Source: Actinomycetota bacterium (lineage in GTDB: Bacteria > Actinomycetota > Nitriliruptoria > Nitriliruptorales > JAHWKO01). Taken from it: 64,000 nucleotides of DNA. The first letter of the stretch is position 1. Every line of letters begins with the position of its first letter. Under the pieces are notes generated by a model. The model saw only the letters and a list, made by a program, of their open reading frames with translations. It did not search any database and was not told where the DNA came from. The translations under genes were made by a program, and so were the position numbers. Below are positions 33,087 to 42,078 of the stretch, one piece after another. The stretch is from positions 1 to 64,000 of the forward strand of contig JAHWKO010000001.1 in the NCBI GenBank assembly GCA_019347855.1. The letters are read 5' to 3'.

Positions 33087-34525
33087 GGGGTCGACCTCCC
33101 GACGGGGACCGGCTTCCCGTGGCGGAGCGTGAGCAGCGGGCAGTAGGTCCCGATGGGCTCGCGGTCCCACCACCGGCCCGTCCCGCGCCGGGTCGCGCGA
33201 TCGGTGAAGGTGTACCGGTAGAGGTCGGCCCGCAGGAACCGCGGGGGCGAGTCGGGGTCGGGTCCCTCAGCCAGCAGCTCGCACACGGGCCGCGCACCCG
33301 CGAGCAGCCGCTCGCAGAACCGGAGGAACCACGGGTTGCGGTCGAGCGTGCCCAGCGCCGCGAACCACAGCTGCCAGTCGAGACGGGGCTGGTGGGGCGC
33401 GTTCCAGCGGGGCGGTCGTCGCAGGTCGGTGGGGTCGTACCGGAACCGGTACGTGGTCCAGCGCTCGCCGTCCTGGCTGCCCTGCAACACGATCTCGGGA
33501 CGGGTCGTGGTCATCACCGCGAACAGGCCGTAGCGGTTGGCGAGCCGGACGCGACCCACCGCCTGCAGGAGCCGCTGCGCCCACGGCCAGGGACGGACCA
33601 TCGCGACGAGACGCACCGCGTTCAGAGCGAGTAGCGTCCCCGCGGCGACGACGACCAGCCACCAGGTGACCGCGCCGGTGGCGGGGAGCTGGCCCACCGG
33701 GTCGCCGAGCACGGCCACCCACACCCCGTCCGGCACCAGCGGGAGCAGCAGGCCGATCGCCAGCAGGTTGAAGAACCCGTAGTTCCCGCTGAGGAGGATC
33801 CCGACCTGCAGCACGAGGAGCAGCGCGATCGGGATCGCTCGCCACGGCCACGGGGAGAGCAGCAGCAGCGGGACGACCAGCTCGATCGCGAGGACCGCCC
33901 ACGTGGTCGCGACGTGTGCACCCCGCGGGAGCTGGTGCAGGTGCCAGGCGAACCTCGTCGGAAGCGGCTGGGTCTCGTGGTGGTAGGTGAGCGCCGTGCC
34001 GTCACGCCACGTCTCGTCGCGGCTCAGGAGCTTCGCCGCGCCGGACTGCAGCATCAGCCGGATCAGCAGGAACCAGACCAGCCACAGCGCGGGCTCAGGT
34101 GTCGGCAACGCGACCGCGAGGACCGCCCCGACCACCAGGACCTCGAGCAGCAGCATGTCCCACTGGTACGAGAGGAAGTCCCGACCGACCGTCGAGAAGG
34201 ACAGGTAGCACACCCAGGCCACCACCAGGGACGGTGCCGCGAGGATGTCGAGGGTCACCAGCACGGATGCGGCCAGACCGACCGCGCACACGGTCCACAG
34301 GGCACGATCGCTCGCGCCGAACCGGAACAGCGTCGGGGTCTGGGCGACCGTCACGCCACGGGACCGCAACTGCGCCACGGTCTCGGAGATCGGCAGTATC
34401 CCGTTCCGGCCGTACAGCCCCTCGAGCTGGACCATCAGGGAGACGAAGGCCACCGTCGACGCCACGCCGATGCCCCGGAGGAACACCCAGGTCGCGACCG
34501 TGTAGGCCTCGGGTTCGAGCAGCAT
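33083..34525 (-). CDS. Lipase maturation factor-like membrane protein
   Basis: This 480-residue protein has about eight or nine membrane helices and the features of the lipase maturation factor (LMF) family: FLSYQWDMLLLE, RLMLQSGAAKLLSRDETWRDG, then YHHETQPLPTRFAWHLHQLP and GNYGFFNLLAI. The C-terminal soluble part (about 340-480) carries the family's RFRYDPTDLRRPPRWNAPHQPRLDW-like block, shown in pieces RFRYDP and APHQPRLDW. In vertebrates LMF1 helps lipases fold in the ER; the bacterial role is unknown. The ATG lacks a ribosome site but lies seven bases after TACGGT, fitting leaderless translation. Confidence 0.85.
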   Translation of the reverse strand: MLLEPEAYTVATWVFLRGIGVASTVAFVSLMVQLEGLYGRNGILPISETVAQLRSRGVTVAQTPTLFRFGASDRALWTVCAVGLAASVLVTLDILAAPSLVVAWVCYLSFSTVGRDFLSYQWDMLLLEVLVVGAVLAVALPTPEPALWLVWFLLIRLMLQSGAAKLLSRDETWRDGTALTYHHETQPLPTRFAWHLHQLPRGAHVATTWAVLAIELVVPLLLLSPWPWRAIPIALLLVLQVGILLSGNYGFFNLLAIGLLLPLVPDGVWVAVLGDPVGQLPATGAVTWWLVVVAAGTLLALNAVRLVAMVRPWPWAQRLLQAVGRVRLANRYGLFAVMTTTRPEIVLQGSQDGERWTTYRFRYDPTDLRRPPRWNAPHQPRLDWQLWFAALGTLDRNPWFLRFCERLLAGARPVCELLAEGPDPDSPPRFLRADLYRYTFTDRATRRGTGRWWDREPIGTYCPLLTLRHGKPVPVGRSTP

Positions 34526-34538
34526 CGGGTACACCGTA
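34523..34538 (-). promoter_or_regulatory. -10 element of probable leaderless LMF-like transcript
   Basis: On the minus strand TACGGT (34538-34533) is followed by seven bases (GTACCCG) and the ATG at 34525. A -10 in this place would start transcription at the A of the codon. Confidence 0.5.
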
Positions 34539-34610
34539 CGGGCGTCCGGTCGAACGTTGTCCCGTCCGTGGGGACGCCGCCACCGTGGGACCGACGGAGG
34601 GGGAGACCTC

Positions 34611-35552
34611 ATGGAACGGACGCGTGAGGCGGCGGTCGGAGCGCTCCTGGGCACGTTCGCCGGGGATGCGGTCGGGGCGCCGTGGGAGGGCAGCGAGCCG
34701 GTGGCCGGGCGTAGCGCGAGCGGTCGGGTCCAGGGGTCCTTGGATCGCGGTGAGCTGCGGTACACCGACGACACCCAGCTGACGCTCGCACTGGCCGAGC
34801 ACCTGTGCGAGCACCCGGGCGTCGATCAGGACGCGCTCGCTCGCACGTTCCTCGATCACCACGAGCCGGGGCGCGGGTACGGCGGGGGGATGCTGCGCCT
34901 GCTGGACATCTGGCGGTCCGGCACGCCGGTCGACGAGGCGGCCACCGCCGTGTTCCCCGACGGCTCGTTCGGGAACGGCGCGGCGATGCGCGTGGCGCCG
35001 GTGGGCGTCGTCTGGGCACACGATCCGAGGCGGCTCGAGGCGGTCGCGCGACGTCAGGCGTCCGTCACGCACGCTCACCGACTCGGTCAGGCCGCCGCTG
35101 CCCTCCAGGCCCGCGCCGTCGGTGTCGCGGCCGGTCGCGGGACGTTCGGGCCGGATGAGCTGGAGGCGCTCGACGATGTGGTTGCGGAGCCGGAGCTGCG
35201 TGCGCCCTTCGACGAGGCGCGGGCGCTGACGAGCGGGTGGGAGGGGGACGCCGACCTGTCGTTCGCCGAGATCGCTCGACGCGTCGGCAACGAGGTCGTG
35301 GGGCACCGCTCGGTGCCGGGGGCCCTCTGGGCTGCGGCCGCGGGGTCGTCGTTCCCGGAGGTGGTCGAGCTCGCCATCGGTCTCGGCGGGGACGCGGACA
35401 CCCTGGCCGCCATGGCGGGTGCGGTGGCGGGAGCGGCCGCGGGGCGCGACGCGATCCCCGAGAGCTGGCAGGAGCGGTTCGAGGACGGCCTGCGCGGCCG
35501 GGGGTTCGCGCTCCGGCTGGCGGAACGCCTCGCCGAGGTCGACGTCAGGTGA
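34611..35552 (+). CDS. ADP-ribosylglycohydrolase family protein
   Basis: This 313-residue protein matches the DraG/ADP-ribosylglycohydrolase family, which removes ADP-ribose from proteins or small molecules using two magnesium ions. Motifs are GTFAGDAVGAPWEG, YTDDTQLTLALAEHL (metal-binding TDDT), SFGNGAAMRVAPVG and GLGGDADTLAAMAGA. Length is normal. GGGGGAGA lies before the ATG. No partner ADP-ribosyltransferase is visible nearby, so its substrate is unknown. It ends with an 8-base overlap on the convergent zinc-ribbon gene. Confidence 0.9.
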   Translation: MERTREAAVGALLGTFAGDAVGAPWEGSEPVAGRSASGRVQGSLDRGELRYTDDTQLTLALAEHLCEHPGVDQDALARTFLDHHEPGRGYGGGMLRLLDIWRSGTPVDEAATAVFPDGSFGNGAAMRVAPVGVVWAHDPRRLEAVARRQASVTHAHRLGQAAAALQARAVGVAAGRGTFGPDELEALDDVVAEPELRAPFDEARALTSGWEGDADLSFAEIARRVGNEVVGHRSVPGALWAAAAGSSFPEVVELAIGLGGDADTLAAMAGAVAGAAAGRDAIPESWQERFEDGLRGRGFALRLAERLAEVDVR

Positions 35553-35928
35553 GCTCGTGGATCTCGTCGAGCCAGTCGTCCCGTGCGAGGAGCTCGTGGA
35601 GGTCCAGCAGGTCGTCCAGCGTGAGCGGTGGTCCGTCCGCCGCTGTCTCGGGGTGGCCGACGGGCGTGCCGCGACGGTGGTCGCCGTCTCCCGTCACCAC
35701 CTCGGCCCCCCACGCGCGCAGCTGACGGACCAGGGACCTATCGGCCTTCTGCACGGGGATCCGGCTGCACGCGGGACAGAGGTACGCGTAGCGCCCGGCA
35801 TGCGCATCCGCGGTCGGCTCCAAGGCGAGCTTGACCTCACGCGGTCGCAACCAGACACGCACCGCACAGTGGGGGCACGACGTACGGATCGCACCGTGGT
35901 CACGTCGGCGATGCGGATCCAGCTCCAT
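35545..35928 (-). CDS. Small zinc-ribbon protein of unknown function
   Basis: This 127-residue protein is not recognised. A CPHC pair near residue 24 and a CPAC pair near 55 form a four-cysteine zinc ribbon. The second half is a helical tail (SLVRQLRAWGAEVV, then LTLDDLLDLHELLA) that could bind a partner or nucleic acid; its end resembles a helix found in actinobacterial small zinc proteins. The ATG at 35928 is used because the conserved-looking part starts there; upstream codons look non-coding. It is divergent from the protein kinase. Confidence 0.7.
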   Translation of the reverse strand: MELDPHRRRDHGAIRTSCPHCAVRVWLRPREVKLALEPTADAHAGRYAYLCPACSRIPVQKADRSLVRQLRAWGAEVVTGDGDHRRGTPVGHPETAADGPPLTLDDLLDLHELLARDDWLDEIHELT

Positions 35929-36088
35929 GCACCGAGTGTCGGACGTCGAGGCGGGGAAGGGGGAGCCCCCGACCCTGGCCATCCGGCCACAGCGGCCGTC
36001 CCGGGCGTCCCTTCGGCCAGGGGTCGGGGCCTGTCCGGGGGCCAGGCTGGCGTAGCCATAGGGAGATGAACCGCCGACGGGGGGTGAC

Positions 36089-37765
36089 ATGGCGCGCCCG
36101 CACACGCAGCGAGCGCCCGATGCGATGATCGCCGACCGCTACTCGTTGGTGGCACGCATCGGCAGCGGGGCGTCCGGGACGGTCTGGGAGGGTCGCGACC
36201 ACCGCCTCGATCGCCGTGTGGCCATCAAGCAGGTGGAGCTGCCCGACGAGGTCTCGGACCCGGACCGCAGCGAGGTCCGTCAACGGGTCCTGCGGGAGGC
36301 GCGCACCGCGGCCCAGCTGAACCATCGGGCCGCCACGACGGTGCACGACGTCGTCGAGGAGAACGGCACCGCGTTCCTCGTGATGGAGCTGGTCGATGCT
36401 CCCGACCTCACCCGGATCGTCTCCGACGACGGACCGATGTCCGACCAGGACGCCGCGCGGATCGCCCTGCCCATCCTCGACGCGCTGGAGGCAGCCCACC
36501 GGCGCGGCATCATCCACCGCGACGTCAAGCCGTCGAACGTGCTGGTCCCTTCCGCCGGACCCCCGAAGCTCACCGACTTCGGCATCGCGTCGGTCACCGA
36601 CGACCCACGGTTGACCTCCACGGGAGTGGTCCTCGGCTCACCCGCCTACATGTCGCCGGAGCAGATCCAGGGCGACGAGGCGGGACCGGCAGCCGATCTG
36701 TGGGGTCTGGGGGCGACGCTGTACTTCGCGATCGAGGGCCGCCCGCCGTTCGAGCGGGGGACGTCCGTGGCCACCCTGCACGCGGTGGTCAACGACGATC
36801 CGCGCCCGTTCGACCGCACCGGTCCCTTGGTCGACGTGATCCACGCCCTGCTCCGCAAGGACCCCGACGAGCGCCCGGATCCCGGCGAGCTCCGCGCGAT
36901 GCTCCAGAACGTCACGGCCGGCGCAGCCCCCGCTGAGACGGAACGGCTCGAGGACCCGACCACCGCCGGCGCTGCTGCTACGACACCGATCGACCCACCC
37001 GCCCGCGATCGCCCGGATGCCGAGCCGAGGCGGGAGCGCTCGGCCGTCGATGGCACCCCGGACAGCTCCGGACGAGGGCGTCTGTCCGCGGCGGCTCGTC
37101 TGCTCGCGCTGCTCGGGGCGCTGGGGCTCGTGGCGTTCGTCGCGGTCCTGGGCATCCAGGCCCTCGGAGGCGGCGCGGGCGGCGAGACGCAGACCGCGGA
37201 GCAACAGGACGAGGCTCAGGGCCAGGCCGAAGACCGGGCCCAGGACCAGGGTCAGGAGCGGGACGAGGGGCAGGGACGAGCCGACGGAGAGGGCGACGGC
37301 CAGCAGGGGGGTGAGGACGCCCAGGTTCCCGGAAGCTGGCAGCGCTACGACGCGGATGGTGAGCCGTACACGTTCGCCCACCCGGCGGATTGGCAGGTGC
37401 AGCAGCGTTCGGGCAACCGCACCGACTTCCAGGACCCTGGCAGCGGTGCCTACGTCCGCATCGGATGGACCGATGATCCGAACGGGGACCCCGTGCAGGA
37501 CCGCGAGGAGTACTCGCAGCGGTTCGCGGAGAGCCATGAGGACTACCAGGAGCTCACCCTCGAGGGCACGAGCTTCCGCGGTCACGATGCCGCCTTGTGG
37601 GAGTACACCTACCGCGAGGGCGGGACGCAGCTCCACGCGATCCAGATCTCGTGGGTCGCGGACGGCCGGGGCTACGCGATCAACTACCAGACCCACGAGG
37701 GCGACTGGCAGGACATGCGCGGTCTCTGGCCGCAGATCCAGGCCGCGTTCGAGATGTCGGGGTGA
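36089..37765 (+). CDS. Membrane Ser/Thr protein kinase with extracellular sensor
   Basis: This 558-residue Hanks-type kinase has its catalytic domain at about 18-275: IGSGASGTVW (P-loop), VAIKQVEL (Lys), HRDVKPSNV (catalytic loop) and TDFGIAS (DFG). A juxtamembrane linker rich in acidic and proline residues leads to one helix at about 338-360 (LLALLGALGLVAFVAVLG). Outside lies a Gln/Glu/Gly-rich linker (EDRAQDQGQERDEGQG) and a PsbP-like domain starting YTFAHPADW. There are no PASTA repeats, so it is not a PknB orthologue. It would phosphorylate cytoplasmic proteins in response to an external signal. GGGGGGTGAC precedes the ATG. Confidence 0.93.
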   Translation: MARPHTQRAPDAMIADRYSLVARIGSGASGTVWEGRDHRLDRRVAIKQVELPDEVSDPDRSEVRQRVLREARTAAQLNHRAATTVHDVVEENGTAFLVMELVDAPDLTRIVSDDGPMSDQDAARIALPILDALEAAHRRGIIHRDVKPSNVLVPSAGPPKLTDFGIASVTDDPRLTSTGVVLGSPAYMSPEQIQGDEAGPAADLWGLGATLYFAIEGRPPFERGTSVATLHAVVNDDPRPFDRTGPLVDVIHALLRKDPDERPDPGELRAMLQNVTAGAAPAETERLEDPTTAGAAATTPIDPPARDRPDAEPRRERSAVDGTPDSSGRGRLSAAARLLALLGALGLVAFVAVLGIQALGGGAGGETQTAEQQDEAQGQAEDRAQDQGQERDEGQGRADGEGDGQQGGEDAQVPGSWQRYDADGEPYTFAHPADWQVQQRSGNRTDFQDPGSGAYVRIGWTDDPNGDPVQDREEYSQRFAESHEDYQELTLEGTSFRGHDAALWEYTYREGGTQLHAIQISWVADGRGYAINYQTHEGDWQDMRGLWPQIQAAFEMSG

Positions 37766-37768
37766 CGC

Positions 37769-38710
37769 TCACCAGCTCGTCGGGCTGAGCCCGAGCTCAG
37801 CGAGCGGGTCCAGGTAGGTCTGCTCGCGCACCCGGTCGGGGACGGCCGAGCTGGCCCTCAGCCGCTCGGTCACGTCGTGCCAGGAGATGTCGCCGTCGGC
37901 GAACCGGTCGATCGCGACGGTCAGCGAGGGGACGCTCGTACCGACCCGCCTGGCGAGGTGCCGGAGGACGGCGACGTGCCGTTCGCGGGTCGTCGGCGCC
38001 CGCAACGCAGCGACGAGCGTCCGCCGGTACCGCGAGGCCGTTCCCTGGGGGTCACCGTCACCGGACCCGGCCGCGATCCGACCCAGCTCCCGGGCGAGGT
38101 CGGGGGAGTGAGCCATCACCTGCATGTCGTGCCTGCGGTGGAACACGGCGAGCTCGTCCACCCGGGGATCGCCACCGAGGCGACGCCAGCGGTGACGGGC
38201 GCACACCTGCTCGAGGAAGCGGTCGCGAGCCGCGGGGAGCGTGAGGTCGACCTCCTCGGCGACGGGGAGCAGCGGTTCCTGTCGGGTGAGGACCGCCGCG
38301 AACCGCCCGCGCTCGTGATCGATCACGTCGCCCGAGACCGGGTCGTGCACCGGGATGTCCCCGAGACCGCAGCTGGGCGAGCTCGCCTTGAGGACGTACC
38401 CGTCGATCCCCGCCCCGACGAGCTGCTCCGCCCGCTGTTCCGCGTAGGACCGCATCGCGCCGGTGTGCTCGTCTCCCGAGTGGATCCCCACGAGCAGCAC
38501 GTCGCCCTCGCCGGCGACGAGGTGGATCGGCTCACGCGGGACCCCCAGCCCGATGTCGAGCTCCGGACACACGGGGACCCAGTCCACTCGCGTCCCGAGC
38601 TCGCCGGCCAGGTACGGGTCGCGCTTGTGCCGCCCGTCGTAACGCACCTCGTGGCCGACGAGACACGCGCTGACCGCGATGCGCACCCTCGGCTCAGCGA
38701 CCCCCGCCAC
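37769..38710 (-). CDS. DUF523 and DUF1722 fusion protein
   Basis: This 313-residue protein has an N-terminal DUF523 domain (about 1-155) with VSACLVGHEVRYDG, VPVCPEL and KASSPSCGLG, whose cysteines probably bind a metal cluster. The C-terminal DUF1722 (YbgA-like) part has HDMQVMAHSP near 220. The fused form is widespread and has been linked to redox or sulfur chemistry without a proven function. The GTG at 38710 is preferred because AGGAGG lies six bases upstream; it overlaps the previous gene by 17 bases. A GTG eight codons in is a weaker choice. Confidence 0.85.
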   Translation of the reverse strand: MAGVAEPRVRIAVSACLVGHEVRYDGRHKRDPYLAGELGTRVDWVPVCPELDIGLGVPREPIHLVAGEGDVLLVGIHSGDEHTGAMRSYAEQRAEQLVGAGIDGYVLKASSPSCGLGDIPVHDPVSGDVIDHERGRFAAVLTRQEPLLPVAEEVDLTLPAARDRFLEQVCARHRWRRLGGDPRVDELAVFHRRHDMQVMAHSPDLARELGRIAAGSGDGDPQGTASRYRRTLVAALRAPTTRERHVAVLRHLARRVGTSVPSLTVAIDRFADGDISWHDVTERLRASSAVPDRVREQTYLDPLAELGLSPTSW

Positions 38711-39119
38711 GTAGGTCCTCCTCGAGGTCCACCAGAGCGTCGTGGAGGGCGAGGTCCGAGCCGTCACCGTCACAGACCCGGCCCCGGACCTCCTCCAGGT
38801 GGCCGACCTGGTCCTCGTCGTAGGTGTCCGCATCCCCCGCCGCGGTCACCGCCTCCTCGAGTGAGGAGCAGGCGGAGGTGAGGTCGCCGCCGTCCCCCCA
38901 GATCTGCGCGTTGAACTCCTCGTGCGCGGCCTGGACCGCGTCGACCATGGCATCGTCGTCGTCGAAGACGTTGCGGATCGCGCGGGAGGCGGGGTTGTCG
39001 GCCAGGCTCCCGTCGTCGTGCCCGCTGGGTTGGAACAGCAGCGAGGCACCGACGAACAGCAGCGCGCCGACGGCGGCGAGCACCGCGAGCAGCTTGACGG
39101 CGGTCCACACACGCGACAT
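38694..39119 (-). CDS. Small membrane-anchored protein of unknown function
   Basis: This 141-residue protein has one N-terminal helix (LLAVLAAVGALLFVGASLLF, about 9-28) and an acidic, helix-rich extracytoplasmic part. The two cysteines there (SACSSLEE and GRVCDGD) may be paired. Not recognised. The ATG lacks a Shine-Dalgarno site, and TACGGT ends nine bases upstream, which suggests near-leaderless translation. Its end overlaps the DUF523 gene, so they share a transcript. Confidence 0.7.
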   Translation of the reverse strand: MSRVWTAVKLLAVLAAVGALLFVGASLLFQPSGHDDGSLADNPASRAIRNVFDDDDAMVDAVQAAHEEFNAQIWGDGGDLTSACSSLEEAVTAAGDADTYDEDQVGHLEEVRGRVCDGDGSDLALHDALVDLEEDLRGGGR

Positions 39120-39134
39120 GGGACGATGACCGTA
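39117..39134 (-). promoter_or_regulatory. TACGGT -10 nine bases before the start codon
   Basis: On the minus strand TACGGT (39134-39129), then nine bases, then the ATG at 39119. It would give a leader of zero to two bases. Confidence 0.4.
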
Positions 39135-39233
39135 GGCGGTTGCTCGCGAGCGTGCGATGTGTGCTGGATCTCGGTCGTCCAGCCAGGTCGACGCCGACCG
39201 TGTCCTCGCCTGGTGGATCCGGACCCGACCCGT

Positions 39234-40241
39234 TCAGCGGACCGTGACACGCGCCGACCGCGGCCCCGTCTCCTCGATCGCCACCGTCACGCCGAGGAAC
39301 CGCTGGATGACCTCGGCGTTGGTGATGAGGTGTGACGTGGCGGGGACGGTGGTCAGTTCACCACCGTCCGCCAGCGCCATCGGGAGGAGCAGCTGGTCCG
39401 CGAGGTGCGGGCCGACGGCCACACCCGGGTCGAGGTAGCGCTGCAACGCGGCGACCGCCTCGCCAGCGACCTCTTCCGCAGGTACGCCGAGCCTCCCGAA
39501 GCCCGTCACCACCTCGGTGACGTGCTCGTGGACGACCTCGAGCAGCAGCGCGTTGCCGGCCCCGTCGGCGGGCACCTCGCCGACCGTGCAGGCGTCCCGT
39601 GGCCATCCCAGCTCCTGACGGATGGCGTCCAGCTCCCGCTCGGCGATGTGTCGCGGCAGGTCTGCGAGCAGCACGTGCGCGCGCCGGTCGAGCAGCTCGC
39701 CCGGGTCGGTGAGCTCGAGCGGGCCCGTCAGGGGCGACGGTTCGACGGAGGCCGTGACCCGACCGCCACCCTCCGGTTCGAAGCCGTGCCGGTCCAGCCG
39801 GACGCTGAGGTCGGCTCCCAGCTCACGCAGCCTCGGCACCCACGCTCGGTGGAGGAAGTCGAACGGCGGGGCGCTGCGGTTGTGGGTGCCGCCCGTGACG
39901 GTGACCGTCGACGGGGCGTCCGCGCGCAGCAGGGGCAGGAGCACGGTCTGGAGGATGAGCGTGGCGCTGCCGGCGGTCCCCACGTCGGCCTCGTGGTCGC
40001 CAGCACGGATCGTGGACGGTTCGAACGTCAGGTCCTGGGACCCGGTGGCGGCGCCCAGGACCTCGGCGCCCCCGATCCTGGCTGCCAGACGCACGGCCGC
40101 CAGGTGCTGGTTGCGCAGCCCGGGCCGAGGCCGGTTCGCACGGATGCCTCGCACGCGGACCGCCTGGCCCGTCACGAGCGACAGCGTGAGCGCGGAGCGC
40201 AGGACCTGGCCGCCGCCCGTCGATCCGTCCACCTGGAGCAT
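39234..40241 (-). CDS. rtcA: RNA 3'-terminal phosphate cyclase
   Basis: This 335-residue enzyme converts a 3'-terminal phosphate on RNA into a 2',3'-cyclic phosphate with ATP, through an enzyme-adenylate on histidine. The opening DGSTGGGQVLRSALTLS, GGTHNRSAPPFDFL, and GVAVGPHLADQLLLPMALA (which holds the catalytic His near 290) are diagnostic. The neighbouring RNA ligase RtcB and the regulator RtcR are absent, so it is stand-alone here. The ATG at 40241 has no ribosome site but follows TACGGT by exactly seven bases; a GTG three bases earlier is less likely. Confidence 0.93.
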   Translation of the reverse strand: MLQVDGSTGGGQVLRSALTLSLVTGQAVRVRGIRANRPRPGLRNQHLAAVRLAARIGGAEVLGAATGSQDLTFEPSTIRAGDHEADVGTAGSATLILQTVLLPLLRADAPSTVTVTGGTHNRSAPPFDFLHRAWVPRLRELGADLSVRLDRHGFEPEGGGRVTASVEPSPLTGPLELTDPGELLDRRAHVLLADLPRHIAERELDAIRQELGWPRDACTVGEVPADGAGNALLLEVVHEHVTEVVTGFGRLGVPAEEVAGEAVAALQRYLDPGVAVGPHLADQLLLPMALADGGELTTVPATSHLITNAEVIQRFLGVTVAIEETGPRSARVTVR

Positions 40242-40254
40242 CACGGTGACCGTA
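40239..40254 (-). promoter_or_regulatory. -10 element of probable leaderless rtcA transcript
   Basis: On the minus strand TACGGT (40254-40249) is followed by CACCGTG and the ATG at 40241, the same spacing as at the LMF-like gene and the DNA ligase. Confidence 0.5.
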
Positions 40255-40279
40255 ACGGCGCGCCTGGTGCTCCGTGGGG

Positions 40280-41254
40280 CTACCCGCAGTGATCGGCGAG
40301 CACGGGGTACGGGTTCACCGGGTTCCGAGCGCCGGGGTGCAGCTCGAAGTGGACGTGCGGACTGGTGCCCGCGGCGTTCCCACTGGTGCCAACCGTCCCG
40401 ATCTGGGTGCCGGCGTTGACGGGCCCGGCTGCGCCGAACGCGTCGAGGTGTGTGAGGATGTAGAGGTCGCCGTCGGCGCCGTGCAGCCAGACCTGGAGTC
40501 CCCCGCGGGTGCCCACGATCTGTTCGGCACGCCCTGACACGGGAGCCACGACCGGGGTGCCGCGGTCGGCGAAGAGGTCGATGCCCTCGTGGAACCGTCC
40601 GCCCGGCTTCGGTACGCCGTAGTCGTTCGTGAACGTGACCGGGCCGCGGACGGGGCAGTGCCAGCCGCCCGGGATCGTGAGGACGGTGCCCGCGACGATC
40701 CGGTTCGGGTCGGCGATCCCGTTCGCTGCCGCGAGGTCGGCGATCGAGACGCCGTACCGGGACGCGATCCCGGACAGGGTCTCGCCTGGCGCGATCCGGT
40801 GCGTGGTCCCCCCGGTGGGCGGCGAAGCCGCGGCAGCAGGCGTCGGGGAGGATCCGGACCCGGCCGGCGCGGGGGTTTCCCCGATCGTCAGCCGTGAGCC
40901 CGCCAGGACGCGGTTCGGATCCGTGATGCCGTTCGCCGCCGCGAGATCGGCGACGGGGATCCCGTAGCGCGCCGCGATCGCGGACAGCGTCTCCCCGGGG
41001 GAGACGACGTGGTGCGCCGCGGCCACCGGGGCGCTGGAGGTACCCGGGATCGTCAGCACCTGCCCCGCGGTGATCCGGTCAGGATCCGCGATCCCGTTCG
41101 CGTCCGCGAGGGCACGCACCGAGGTGGACAGCCGATCCGCGATCGCGGACAGGGTGTCCCCGGGCCGCACCGTGTAGGTCCCGGCCGACGCGGTCGCGGT
41201 CAGCGCGATCAGCGCGCCGAGCGCCGCCAGGCTCCGCCAGTTGGTGTTCCGCAT
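40280..41254 (-). CDS. Secreted M23 peptidase with three LysM domains
   Basis: This 324-residue protein has a signal peptide (LAALGALIALTATASA) and three LysM domains at about 25-70, 82-125 and 150-192, each with TLS.IA.RYG...L..ANGI.DPNRI pattern. They anchor it to peptidoglycan. The M23 domain follows: HEGIDLFADRGTPVVAP and SPHVHFELHPG supply the zinc ligands. It should be a cell-wall DD- or endopeptidase. GGGGGTGG precedes the ATG at 41254. It adjoins the Rpf-like gene on the same strand, pointing to wall remodelling; its domain resembles that at 29547. Confidence 0.93.
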   Translation of the reverse strand: MRNTNWRSLAALGALIALTATASAGTYTVRPGDTLSAIADRLSTSVRALADANGIADPDRITAGQVLTIPGTSSAPVAAAHHVVSPGETLSAIAARYGIPVADLAAANGITDPNRVLAGSRLTIGETPAPAGSGSSPTPAAAASPPTGGTTHRIAPGETLSGIASRYGVSIADLAAANGIADPNRIVAGTVLTIPGGWHCPVRGPVTFTNDYGVPKPGGRFHEGIDLFADRGTPVVAPVSGRAEQIVGTRGGLQVWLHGADGDLYILTHLDAFGAAGPVNAGTQIGTVGTSGNAAGTSPHVHFELHPGARNPVNPYPVLADHCG

Positions 41255-41342
41255 GCTCCACCCCCAGTGGAGCACGGTAGACACCGAACATCACGTCAGC
41301 AACAGGAGCAACAACAGCCGACCGTAGCCACAGGTCGTGCGA

Positions 41343-41933
41343 TCAGCGCAGACCCAGCTTGCTCGCGCAGGCCGGCCACGCGCCCCACCCCTGCCGGGCG
41401 AGCACGCGCTCCGCGACCGCGATCTGCTGCTCCCGCGACGCCTGGTAGGCCGCGTCCGGGTAACCCCCGGCCTTGTTGCGGTCCCACGTGGAGGGGTGGA
41501 ACTGCAGGCCGCCCTCGTACAGACCGACGCTCGAGGCCCAGTTGCCGCCGGATTCGCAGCGTGCCAGCCGGTCCCAGACCGTGCCGCCGGCCGCGTAGTT
41601 CGGCGCGGGCGGTCGTGGGGCCGGCGCGACCGCGTAGCGGTCCGCCTTCTCGGCCCGCAGACCGGACTGGACATCGCCCTCCCGCTCGGCCCGGGCCCGG
41701 GCGGCGCGCCGTTCCGCCGCCTCGCGGATCGCGTCCTGGCGCACCAGGTCGGCCACCCGCGGGGCGGCTTGGATCTCGGCGCCGGCGGCACGGACGTCCT
41801 CGGACGGCTCGTCGGCGCCCGCTCGCGTCATGCCGAGGGTCGTGATGAGGCCGATCGTGGTCATGGCCACGGTGAGCGCGACGGTGGCGGCCACGGTGTG
41901 GCGACGCACGTGCGCGTAGGCGGTGCGGAGCAT
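41343..41933 (-). CDS. Resuscitation-promoting factor-like transglycosylase
   Basis: This 196-residue protein has an N-terminal signal or anchor ([21 protein letters not shown]) and an Arg/Glu/Ala-rich helical linker. The C-terminal Rpf domain is about residues 118-196: [15 protein letters not shown] with the catalytic Glu, [10 protein letters not shown] and [14 protein letters not shown]. Rpf enzymes cut glycan strands and help dormant cells resume growth. GGAGAACCC precedes the ATG at 41933. A 214-base leader region with hairpins lies upstream, and the LysM-M23 gene follows 88 bases downstream. Confidence 0.93.
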   Translation of the reverse strand: MLRTAYAHVRRHTVAATVALTVAMTTIGLITTLGMTRAGADEPSEDVRAAGAEIQAAPRVADLVRQDAIREAAERRAARARAEREGDVQSGLRAEKADRYAVAPAPRPPAPNYAAGGTVWDRLARCESGGNWASSVGLYEGGLQFHPSTWDRNKAGGYPDAAYQASREQQIAVAERVLARQGWGAWPACASKLGLR

Positions 41934-42078
41934 GGGTTCTCCTGCGGAAGCGGGGTCCGGGTCAGCGATCGGCCGCTACACGTGGCAGCGACCGGGTGAC
42001 CCTTCGAGCGGTCGACCGCGACGTTCGACCCTCAGAGCCAGCTGCTCAACCCCGGGGTGGCGACCTTCGGACAGGTCT

